Shown piece by piece: positions 25,080-32,276 of a stretch of DNA of 64,000 nucleotides. The position numbers were made by a program, and so were the translations under genes. The stretch is from Chryseobacterium pennipullorum (lineage in GTDB: Bacteria; Bacteroidota; Bacteroidia; Flavobacteriales; Weeksellaceae): NCBI RefSeq assembly GCF_003384725.1, contig NZ_QNVV01000006.1, forward strand, positions 62,001 through 126,000, given 5' to 3'. How positions within the stretch are numbered: position 1 is the stretch's first letter; each line of letters opens with the position of its first letter. Under the pieces are notes generated by a model that searched no databases, was not told the DNA's origin, and saw nothing but the letters and a program-made list of their open reading frames with translations.

Positions 25080-25523
25080 TTATTCTTCCCATGCAATAGG
25101 AACATAGATCGTAATATACCCATCCGCGTCCACATTGGCTTCAGAAACAGTAGCAATTACCGTTCCATAACCTACCCAGCCGCCTTGCCCCTGTATCCCG
25201 GAGAAAGAATAGGTTCCTGCAGGGATATCTTCTTCTGAATACTGTGGAAGTGATCTGTTATAACCATTGCTGTAATAAGTTTCGCCAGTAACCGTATTTT
25301 CTGCGACAAAACCACCCAAATCATATCCGGAACCTGAAAGAATTTTTGTTCCAGTCTGTGAAAGCAATCCATAACGAACTTTAAACGTCTGGGTTTTCAC
25401 TTGCTTATCTGATACTTCTGAACGGGTATCAGATTTTCCTTCTACTAAATTCCCGGAGGAAAACGATGTTGTAACAGTCAGCAGTCCTATAACCGCTGAT
25501 GCTGTAAAAATTACTTTTTTCAT
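25080..25523 (-). CDS. hypothetical secreted protein, 147 residues
   Basis: No family recognised. It starts MKKVIFTASAVIGLLTVTTS, a good signal peptide, and the mature part is Gly/Tyr-rich and beta-like (SGSGYDLGGFVAENTVTGET, GGWVGYGTVIATVSE, ITIYVPIAWEE). No lipobox or C-terminal sorting domain is present. It is probably a small periplasmic or surface protein. A TATATTTG box (minus strand, 25544-25551) lies 20 bp before the start and a terminator follows, so it is a single-gene unit. Confidence 0.7.
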   Translation of the reverse strand: MKKVIFTASAVIGLLTVTTSFSSGNLVEGKSDTRSEVSDKQVKTQTFKVRYGLLSQTGTKILSGSGYDLGGFVAENTVTGETYYSNGYNRSLPQYSEEDIPAGTYSFSGIQGQGGWVGYGTVIATVSEANVDADGYITIYVPIAWEE

Positions 25524-25801
25524 ATTAAGATAACTTGATATTTCAAATATAGCTAACTTATATGAATTGAATGAAAATAATTGATTAACAAAAAATTACA
25601 TTGAATAATTCCAGAATTGGCCGTAAACGCGCTTGATAAAAACAAAGTGTTTCAGAGCATACCTGCTCATTCTGATCATGGAGAATATATATTTTGAAAT
25701 CATAAATTTCAACTTTAACAGTCTTTAACTAAACTTGGCTTCATAATTGAAAATAAAACTAAAACTAAGTCGAATGGCTTAAGCTTATTAAAATTTGAGT
25801 T

Positions 25802-26353
25802 ATGAAAAAGATTGTATTGGCAGGTTTTTTATCCGTTTTTTTAATGACGGCCTGCAAAAAAGATGACCGAACTGCTGAAAAATCTCTGGAACAACAAAAG
25901 CTTGAGTTTCAGGCCAGACAGCTTGAAATAGAAAAACAAAAACTGGCTATTGAAAAAGAAAAGCTGGTGTATGAAGCCCAGAAAAAAGCAGACAGCATTG
26001 CGGAAAGAAAAACAAAAGCGACTGCTGAAAATAATTCAAGACCACAAGTGATAAGAGAAACCAGAACGGTATATAGAGACCGAAGATCGAACTCGAATTC
26101 CGGAAGTAGCAGCAATGGAAATTACGCGAACAACGGAAGTGGCACTTCACAGGGAACCACTCAGAAAAAAGGAATGAGTAAGGCCGCTAAAGGAACTATT
26201 ATCGGTACGGTAGGTGGTGCAGCAGCAGGTGCTATTATTGCTAAGAAAAACAGAGGACTCGGTGCTGTGATTGGTGGCGTTGTAGGAGGAGCCACAGGAT
26301 ATACCATCGGTAGATCCCAGGATAGAAAAGACGGAAGAGTACAACCCCGCTAA
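25802..26353 (+). CDS. lipoprotein with coiled coil and glycine-zipper segment
   Basis: A 183-residue lipoprotein. The signal peptide ends LMTAC, with the lipidated Cys at 18. Residues about 27-70 are a Gln/Lys/Glu-rich coiled coil (LEFQARQLEIEKQKLAIEKE), then a Ser/Asn/Gly-rich linker. The C-terminal third is a glycine zipper (GTIIGTVGGAAAGAIIAKKN, then GAVIGGVVGGATGYTIG), a motif that packs in membranes and is found in several envelope proteins. No enzymatic motif is present. It probably has an envelope structural or stress role. A strong terminator lies 24 bp after the stop. Confidence 0.75.
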   Translation: MKKIVLAGFLSVFLMTACKKDDRTAEKSLEQQKLEFQARQLEIEKQKLAIEKEKLVYEAQKKADSIAERKTKATAENNSRPQVIRETRTVYRDRRSNSNSGSSSNGNYANNGSGTSQGTTQKKGMSKAAKGTIIGTVGGAAAGAIIAKKNRGLGAVIGGVVGGATGYTIGRSQDRKDGRVQPR

Positions 26354-26377
26354 TATATTTTAACAGGAACATATTAT

Positions 26378-26408
26378 AAGATTGCTTATTTTTAAGCAAT
26401 CTTTTTTT
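26378..26408 (+). terminator. terminator immediately before the next start codon
   Basis: AAGATTGCTTA pairs perfectly with TAAGCAATCTT across TTTT, followed by six T. The ATG of the next gene is the very next base after the T-run. Confidence 0.85.
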
Positions 26409-28043
26409 ATGGTATTACTTCTGATTTCCTCAGTTTTTATTATTCCGGTTCTTATAGGCTGGGGAAAACTCGTGGAGCCTGTTTTCGGGATTTTATTTGA
26501 AGGGATCAGTGGAAAAGTATTGTCCGGAATCCTGGCAATCAGCCTGCTATGGACGGTAATCTCTTTTTTTTTTCCCCTCAATATTTATATAGAAATTCCA
26601 ACCCTTCTGCTGGGGCTGTTTTTCTTCTTCAGGAGTAAACTCTACATGGATCTTTATCTGTTGACTAAAAATGATTCTCTGCTCTTCGCTGGAATTTCAA
26701 TGGTTATTCTTCTGGCAGGCTCATTTTATCCTTATATCCTGGACCATTTCGGTTATTATGTACCTACCATTAAATGGCTTACAGAATATGGATTAATAAA
26801 AGGAATTTCCAATCTGGACCTCACTCTGGGGCAAATGTCGGTCTGGCATATCTTTCAGGCAGGCTTTTCTCATTTCTCAGATCCTTTTTTAAGGATCAAT
26901 ACCGTACTCCTGATAATATATACCTTATACAGTATCGAAAAGAAACACTGGATTCACCTTTTTTTTCTTCCTGTATTATTCATGTTTTCACAATCACCAA
27001 GCCCTGATCTTCCGGTGATTGTCTTTGCATTAATTATTGTCAATGAAATTCTGTCTGAAAATAAAAATACGTTTCTTCTTTTTGCATTTTCAGTATTCGT
27101 TTTTGCCATAAAACCTACAATGATCTGGCTTCCGCTTCTTGTTTTCTTATGGGCTGTATTGATTTTAAAATCAGATTATAAAAAACTGTATTTTGGAATT
27201 CTCATTCTCCTTTTATTCTTTATCAAGAATCTCTGGACATTTGGGTATCCTGTTTTTCCGGTTGCCACAGGAGATCTGGAATTATCCTGGAAGCCCAATC
27301 CAGAAGTTTTAAAAATATCGTCGCAGTATGCTGTTCAGAAGACCTATGATATGCAGTATTCTTACGAAGAAATTCAAAAATTTTCAACATTTCAATCAAT
27401 CAGAAACTGGCTTTTTTTAGATGGTATTAAATCTAAAATTAATATTTTATTTATTCTGAGTTTACTTGTTTTTTCTCTGTTTGCATGGATAAAAAAAAGA
27501 AAGCTCATTTATCTTATCTGTATTTCTATATTCATAAAAAGCATCATCGTTCTGATCTTTTCAGCACAGTACAGATTTTTTATCGATGTGTTTTTTGTCA
27601 TATTCTTTATTCTGTTCTACGAGTATTTCAACCGTAGAACATCCATTGCAGCTTTTACCGTATTGAGTGTATGTTTTATTTCAGCACTCTCTTTCCCTGT
27701 TATGATCAGGCAGTATATTCCAAGTTTCAGACTGGGAAGCTTTTTGGCTGGGATAAAAAAAGAGCAGTTTTACAAGCCACTAACATATAAATATTTAAAA
27801 TTCAACTCTTTTAAAACCGGAAATCTATACTTTAATGTCTCTAAAAATTATCCCTATAACTTTGACACCCCTGTTCCTTCTATTTCTCCTGAATATATTT
27901 CCGATGATGTAAAAGCAGGAATTTTCCCTCAGCTTTTGGATAAAAATGACATAAAAAAAGGATTTATCTGGAAAAAAATGACGCCAGAAGAAAAAAAGGA
28001 AGCTGAAAAGGTGATCTATACTATAAAAAAGGATGATAAATAG
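26409..28043 (+). CDS. polytopic membrane protein of unknown function
   Basis: A 544-residue integral membrane protein with roughly a dozen hydrophobic segments and a soluble C-terminal tail (about 460-544). It resembles the LIC_10190-type membrane proteins and, loosely, glycosyltransferase-like polytopic proteins (DHFGYYVPTIKWLTEYGLIK, then SVWHIFQAGFSH near residues 110-155). I start it at the ATG at 26409. A longer frame from a TTG at 26382 would begin inside the stem of the preceding terminator. How it is transcribed is unclear, because that terminator ends at its start codon. Confidence 0.65.
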   Translation: MVLLLISSVFIIPVLIGWGKLVEPVFGILFEGISGKVLSGILAISLLWTVISFFFPLNIYIEIPTLLLGLFFFFRSKLYMDLYLLTKNDSLLFAGISMVILLAGSFYPYILDHFGYYVPTIKWLTEYGLIKGISNLDLTLGQMSVWHIFQAGFSHFSDPFLRINTVLLIIYTLYSIEKKHWIHLFFLPVLFMFSQSPSPDLPVIVFALIIVNEILSENKNTFLLFAFSVFVFAIKPTMIWLPLLVFLWAVLILKSDYKKLYFGILILLLFFIKNLWTFGYPVFPVATGDLELSWKPNPEVLKISSQYAVQKTYDMQYSYEEIQKFSTFQSIRNWLFLDGIKSKINILFILSLLVFSLFAWIKKRKLIYLICISIFIKSIIVLIFSAQYRFFIDVFFVIFFILFYEYFNRRTSIAAFTVLSVCFISALSFPVMIRQYIPSFRLGSFLAGIKKEQFYKPLTYKYLKFNSFKTGNLYFNVSKNYPYNFDTPVPSISPEYISDDVKAGIFPQLLDKNDIKKGFIWKKMTPEEKKEAEKVIYTIKKDDK

Positions 28044-28081
28044 AACAAATCCTCAAACTTTATTATGTGGAGAAAAAAAGG

Positions 28082-28089
28082 TAATTTTG
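28082..28089 (+). promoter_or_regulatory. -7 box before aroC (TAATTTTG)
   Basis: TAATTTTG fits TANNTTTG and ends four bases before the aroC ATG, which would make the transcript practically leaderless. No -33 element was found. Confidence 0.45.
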
Positions 28090-28093
28090 TATT

Positions 28094-29164
28094 ATGTTCA
28101 ACACATTAGGTAATCTTCTTAGTCTTACAACATTTGGAGAAAGTCACGGAGTGGCTTATGGCGGTATCATCAATAATTTCCCAGCGGGCTTAACGGTAGA
28201 TCTGGATCAGGTTCAGTACGAACTGAACCGGAGAAAACCGGGTCAGTCAGCAATCGTTACCCAAAGGAAAGAAAGTGATACTGTAAAGTTTCTTTCAGGA
28301 ATCTTTGACGGAAAAACCACGGGAACTCCCATCGGTTTTATCATTGAAAACGAAAATCAGAAATCAAAGGATTATGACCATATTGCTGGAGCATACCGTC
28401 CCAGCCATGCTGATTTCACTTACGATCAGAAATTCGGTTTCAGGGATCATCGTGGGGGTGGAAAATCTTCCGCAAGAGAAACAATGAACTGGGTGGTAGC
28501 CGGTGCATTGGCAAAACAGCTGTTACCGGATATTCAGATCAATGCCTACGTTTCTTCGGTAGGTGATATTTTTTGTGAAAAGCCGTATCAGGCCTTAGAT
28601 TTTTCTAAAACAGAAACGAATGATGTTCGTTGCCCTGATGCTGAAACCGCAGAAAAAATGATTGCCAGAATCAAAGAGATCAAAAAAGAAGGCAATACCA
28701 TCGGCGGAACCATTACCTGTGTCATCAAAAATGTTCCTGTAGGAATTGGAGAGCCTATTTTCTCGAAACTTCAGGCCGAACTGGCTAAGGCAATGCTTAA
28801 TATCAATGCCTGTAAAGGATTTGAGTATGGAAGCGGTTTCTGTGGTGCAAAAATGACCGGAAAAGAGCATAACGATGCCTTCAACACAGATTTTACGACA
28901 AAATCCAATCTTTCCGGAGGTATTCAGGGAGGTATTTCCAATGGAATGGATATTTATTTCCGTGTGGCCTTCAAGCCTGTAGCCACCATCTTAAGACCGC
29001 AGGACAGCATAGATAAGGAAGGAAATCCTGTCACTGTAGAAGGAAAAGGCCGTCATGACCCTTGTGTAGTTCCAAGAGCAGTGCCCGTAGTGGAAAGCCT
29101 TGCAGCATTTGTACTGGCAGACCTCTTCCTGATTAATAAAACAAGAAACATCAATAATTTTTAA
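28094..29164 (+). CDS. aroC: chorismate synthase
   Basis: The last step of the shikimate pathway, EPSP to chorismate with reduced FMN. The 356 residues carry the family signatures: [20 protein letters not shown] at the N terminus, [30 protein letters not shown], and [17 protein letters not shown] near the end. A thioredoxin-like gene starts 18 bp after the stop and a TlpA-like gene follows, so the three may share a transcript, though no functional link is evident. Confidence 0.97.
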   Translation: MFNTLGNLLSLTTFGESHGVAYGGIINNFPAGLTVDLDQVQYELNRRKPGQSAIVTQRKESDTVKFLSGIFDGKTTGTPIGFIIENENQKSKDYDHIAGAYRPSHADFTYDQKFGFRDHRGGGKSSARETMNWVVAGALAKQLLPDIQINAYVSSVGDIFCEKPYQALDFSKTETNDVRCPDAETAEKMIARIKEIKKEGNTIGGTITCVIKNVPVGIGEPIFSKLQAELAKAMLNINACKGFEYGSGFCGAKMTGKEHNDAFNTDFTTKSNLSGGIQGGISNGMDIYFRVAFKPVATILRPQDSIDKEGNPVTVEGKGRHDPCVVPRAVPVVESLAAFVLADLFLINKTRNINNF

Positions 29165-29182
29165 CATAAATATATTTTGGTA

Positions 29183-29746
29183 ATGAAAAATTACTGGGAT
29201 CAGGGGATTTCATTTGAGAAATACCTTCAGATAGCAAAAGAGAGATTAGAGCATCCTGCCAACCCGCAAGAATCTGAATATAAACAATATTACGAGCTGG
29301 GACTTCAGCGAATGGACAGAACTGTAAAGAAGTATGTTCCCGATGAAGAACAGCTAAAAGAACTGGCTGCCAAAAACTTTGACGGAAAAATTTTAATTAT
29401 TTCCGAAGCATGGTGTGGTGATGCAAGTGCAACAGTACCTGCACTCTTCCGCTTTTTTGAAGGCCATAATAAAGTGCGCGTCTTTTTGAGAGACAGTGAT
29501 AAAAGCCTTATCAATCAGTTTTTGACTAACGGAACAGAGTCTATTCCTAAAGTTCTTATTCTGGATAAGGACTTCACCGTAAAAAATACATGGGGACCTC
29601 GCCCGAGATATGGGTATGAGCTTCTTATGAAGTACAAGGCTGATCCTGAGGGGTACCCGAAAGACAGCTTTTATAATGACCTGCAAATCTATTATGCTAA
29701 AAACAGAGGTAAGGATGCAGTTCAGGAAATTTTAGATCTGCTATAA
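29183..29746 (+). CDS. thioredoxin-fold family protein with WCGD motif
   Basis: A 187-residue soluble protein of a thioredoxin-like family. The active-site loop reads ISEAWCGDASATVPAL, with a single Cys, so it cannot form the normal CxxC disulfide. Later segments have the fold's cis-Pro region (GTESIPKVLILD). The N-terminal 60 residues are helical (FEKYLQIAKERLEHPANPQE). I start it at the ATG at 29183, not at a TTG two codons earlier. It may act through one thiol or bind bacillithiol-type partners; the function is not known. Confidence 0.8.
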   Translation: MKNYWDQGISFEKYLQIAKERLEHPANPQESEYKQYYELGLQRMDRTVKKYVPDEEQLKELAAKNFDGKILIISEAWCGDASATVPALFRFFEGHNKVRVFLRDSDKSLINQFLTNGTESIPKVLILDKDFTVKNTWGPRPRYGYELLMKYKADPEGYPKDSFYNDLQIYYAKNRGKDAVQEILDLL

Positions 29747-29755
29747 AAAAAGAAT

Positions 29756-30298
29756 ATGAAAAAGAGCCTTATTTATATTGTACTGATCCTCATTATCGGT
29801 GTTATAGCCTTTATACCGGGCGTAAAAGATTTTCTGAGGGAGCAGTTCTTCCCAATTGCAACTATTGAAAATGCTGTACATGTAAATGAAGAGGACTACG
29901 ATGTAGACCTGAAAGGAATCAATGCACCCAGCACCAATCTCAAAAATTTTAAGGGGAATAAAGCCGTTTTTCTGAACTTCTGGGGGACCTGGTGTCCACC
30001 ATGTCGAAAAGAATGGCCAAGCATTCAGAAACTGTATGATTCCAGAAAAGGGAATGTAGATTTTGTGCTCATCGCCATGAATGATAAGGAGGAAGATGTA
30101 AGAAAGTTTTTAAAAGAAAACAATTATACCGTCCCGGTGTATATTGCCCAAAGCCCCATTTCTGAAAAAATTCTCCCGAAAGTTTTTCCTACCACTTTCC
30201 TGCTGGACAAAACAGGAAGGATCATGATCAAGGAGGATGCATCAAAGGATTGGGATACAGAGACTGTGCATCAGTTCATTGACAACATCATAAAATAA
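29756..30298 (+). CDS. TlpA-like thiol-disulfide oxidoreductase, membrane-anchored
   Basis: A 180-residue envelope redox protein. The N-terminal hydrophobic segment (LIYIVLILIIGVIAFIPGV) is an anchor or uncleaved signal. The thioredoxin domain has WCPPC (Cys80, Cys83) in FLNFWGTWCPPCRKEWPSI and the cis-Pro motif VFPTTFLLDKTG. TlpA/ResA-type proteins reduce disulfides of periplasmic partners such as apocytochrome c. No cytochrome-maturation gene is adjacent, so the partner is open. It is separated by 9 bp from the preceding thioredoxin-fold gene, clearly the same operon. Confidence 0.9.
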   Translation: MKKSLIYIVLILIIGVIAFIPGVKDFLREQFFPIATIENAVHVNEEDYDVDLKGINAPSTNLKNFKGNKAVFLNFWGTWCPPCRKEWPSIQKLYDSRKGNVDFVLIAMNDKEEDVRKFLKENNYTVPVYIAQSPISEKILPKVFPTTFLLDKTGRIMIKEDASKDWDTETVHQFIDNIIK

Positions 30299-30380
30299 TT
30301 TTTTAACTTATTTTATAATTTGTTGGTACAGGATTTGCGAAATTTATAGCATTGAAAAATTTATTTAATCCAAACACAAA

Positions 30381-30722
30381 ATGAAATATTCAAAATTAAA
30401 TCTTGCAAAAGAAGCTATCAGTCACAAGGGCTTTATAAAAAAGATCCCTGATATTTTCAGAATGGTCAAAATGTGGAGAAAAGGAATTTATCCTATGAGA
30501 TCTATTGACATCATTCTTCCTTTACTGGGAGTTTTGTACGTGATCTCTCCAATAGACCTTCTTCCCGAGTTTGCCATACCGGTACTCGGTGTCATGGATG
30601 ACCTGGCAGTATTGTCGCTTACCATCCCTAAACTGGTAAAAGAAGTAGACAAATTTCTGCTATGGGAAGCCGAACTGAAATATAAGGGCACCCAGGTTAT
30701 TGATGCCGAAATCGTAAAATAA
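30381..30722 (+). CDS. YkvA family membrane protein (DUF1232)
   Basis: A 113-residue small membrane protein. The core DIILPLLGVLYVISPIDLLP, followed by EFAIPVLGVMDDLAVL, is the DUF1232 signature. One or two membrane segments are expected at about residues 47-85, with a Lys-rich N-terminal region. Function is unknown. It stands alone, 82 bp behind the TlpA-like gene, and is closed by its own terminator. Confidence 0.88.
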   Translation: MKYSKLNLAKEAISHKGFIKKIPDIFRMVKMWRKGIYPMRSIDIILPLLGVLYVISPIDLLPEFAIPVLGVMDDLAVLSLTIPKLVKEVDKFLLWEAELKYKGTQVIDAEIVK

Positions 30723-30741
30723 TAATTTATATAGTATCAAG

Positions 30742-30771
30742 CCATCCCGTGAGATCCGGGGTGGTTTTTTT
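30742..30771 (+). terminator. terminator of the YkvA-like gene
   Basis: CCATCCC pairs with GGGGTGG (one G-U) across nine bases, followed by seven T. Confidence 0.83.
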
Positions 30772-30815
30772 ATTTACAAATGAGTGATAAATTTTTAAGC
30801 CTTATTTCAAATTCT

Positions 30816-30823
30816 TAAATTTG
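30816..30823 (+). promoter_or_regulatory. -7 box of the UMP synthase gene (TAAATTTG)
   Basis: TAAATTTG is an exact -7 match and lies 19 bp before the ATG. The -33 region is only T-rich. Confidence 0.5.
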
Positions 30824-30842
30824 CAAAATCTAATAAAAAATA

Positions 30843-32222
30843 ATGGAAAGTAAAAAAGAGTTCTTCTTAGAGTGTTACAAGCTGGGGATCATTAAATTCG
30901 GGAGATTTACATTAAAAAGTGGAATTGAAAGCCCGTTCTATGTAGACCTGAGACCTTTGGCCTCAGATCCTAAAATTTTAAAAAATCTTGCTAATTATCT
31001 GTTGGAGATGCTTCCGCTGGATAATTTTGATCTAATCTGTGGAGTTCCTTATGCTGCTCTTCCTATGGCGACAGCAATGTCACTGGAAAGCTATATTCCA
31101 TTAATTATTAAAAGAAAAGAAGCGAAGAACTACGGAACCAAAAAGCTAATTGAAGGGATTTACCAGAAGGGACAGAACTGCCTGTTGGTAGAAGATGTGA
31201 TCACTTCGGGGAAATCGTTGGTAGAAACCATTGCCGAAGTGGAGCAGGAAGACCTTAAAGTTTCGGATATTGTGGTCGTACTGGACAGAGAACAGGGCGG
31301 AAAACAATTATTGGAAAGCAAAGGATACAGAGTACACACTCTTTTCAATATTTCTGAAGTCTGTGGAATTCTTCAGGAGAACGGAGAATTATCTGATGAG
31401 GAGGTGGCAAGAATTCAGGATTTCCTTCAGGGTAACCATATTCAGTTTGAAGAGGAAATCAGACTTTCTTATGAGCAAAAACTTCAAAATGCCCAGCATT
31501 CGGTTTCAAAAAAATTACTGGAAACCGCTCTCGCAAAACAATCCAATCTGATTGCCTCTGCTGATGTTACAACAACACAGGAGCTGTTGGATCTTGCTGA
31601 AAAAGTAGGCCCGCATATCATCGCTTTAAAAACCCATATCGATATTATCTCAGACTTCAATTACGAAAATACAATCACTCCTTTAAAAGAAATTGCGGCA
31701 AGACATCAGTTTTTACTGATGGAAGACAGAAAATTTGCAGATATCGGAAATACTCAGGAGCTACAGTTTACCAGTGGTGTTTTCAAAATTACCAATTGGG
31801 CAGATTTTGTAACTTCACAGGTCATTGGTGGATTCGAGTCTCTGGACTGCTTCAGCAATGTAGGGGTGGTAGCCATTGTAGGTATGTCATCCAAAGGCAC
31901 GCTTACTACTGCCAGCTACCGTGAAGAAGCTTTAAAAATAGCACTGTCTCATCCTAACGTAATCGGCGGAGTGTCCCAGAATAAAATTCCTGAAGATCTA
32001 TTGTTATTCACACCCGGTGTAAACCTGGCAGATTCGGGAGATGGAAAAGGACAGCAGTATAATACCCCCGGGCATGTCTTCAAAACACTGCATACCGATT
32101 TTATTATTGTAGGAAGGGGAATCTACAAATCACAGGATCCTGAAGCTTCTGCAGTAACTTATAAAACTGAAGGCTGGAACGCGTATATTAATTCTTTGGA
32201 AAAAAAGGAGATTAAGAATTAA
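30843..32222 (+). CDS. pyrEF: bifunctional orotate phosphoribosyltransferase / OMP decarboxylase
   Basis: Carries the last two steps of UMP synthesis in one 459-residue chain. Residues 1 to about 195 are OPRT: KFGRFTLKSGIESPFYVDLR and the PRPP-binding LLVEDVITSGKSLVET. Residues about 215-459 are the decarboxylase: IALKTHIDIISDF, then LMEDRKFADIGNTQELQF with the catalytic Asp-Lys-x-x-Asp array, and the phosphate-binding IIVGRGIYKSQDP. The OPRT-first order is that of eukaryotic UMP synthase, whereas most bacteria have separate pyrE and pyrF. The join is continuous in frame, with no sign of a recent break. Confidence 0.95.
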   Translation: MESKKEFFLECYKLGIIKFGRFTLKSGIESPFYVDLRPLASDPKILKNLANYLLEMLPLDNFDLICGVPYAALPMATAMSLESYIPLIIKRKEAKNYGTKKLIEGIYQKGQNCLLVEDVITSGKSLVETIAEVEQEDLKVSDIVVVLDREQGGKQLLESKGYRVHTLFNISEVCGILQENGELSDEEVARIQDFLQGNHIQFEEEIRLSYEQKLQNAQHSVSKKLLETALAKQSNLIASADVTTTQELLDLAEKVGPHIIALKTHIDIISDFNYENTITPLKEIAARHQFLLMEDRKFADIGNTQELQFTSGVFKITNWADFVTSQVIGGFESLDCFSNVGVVAIVGMSSKGTLTTASYREEALKIALSHPNVIGGVSQNKIPEDLLLFTPGVNLADSGDGKGQQYNTPGHVFKTLHTDFIIVGRGIYKSQDPEASAVTYKTEGWNAYINSLEKKEIKN

Positions 32223-32276
32223 AACTCTCTAAAGTGTTTACAAAATAAGTTATATTTGAGCCTTTATCACCACTAT

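Noticed and set aside
26382..26408. TTG start adding nine residues to the membrane protein
   Set aside because: It falls inside the stem, loop and T-run of a perfect terminator.
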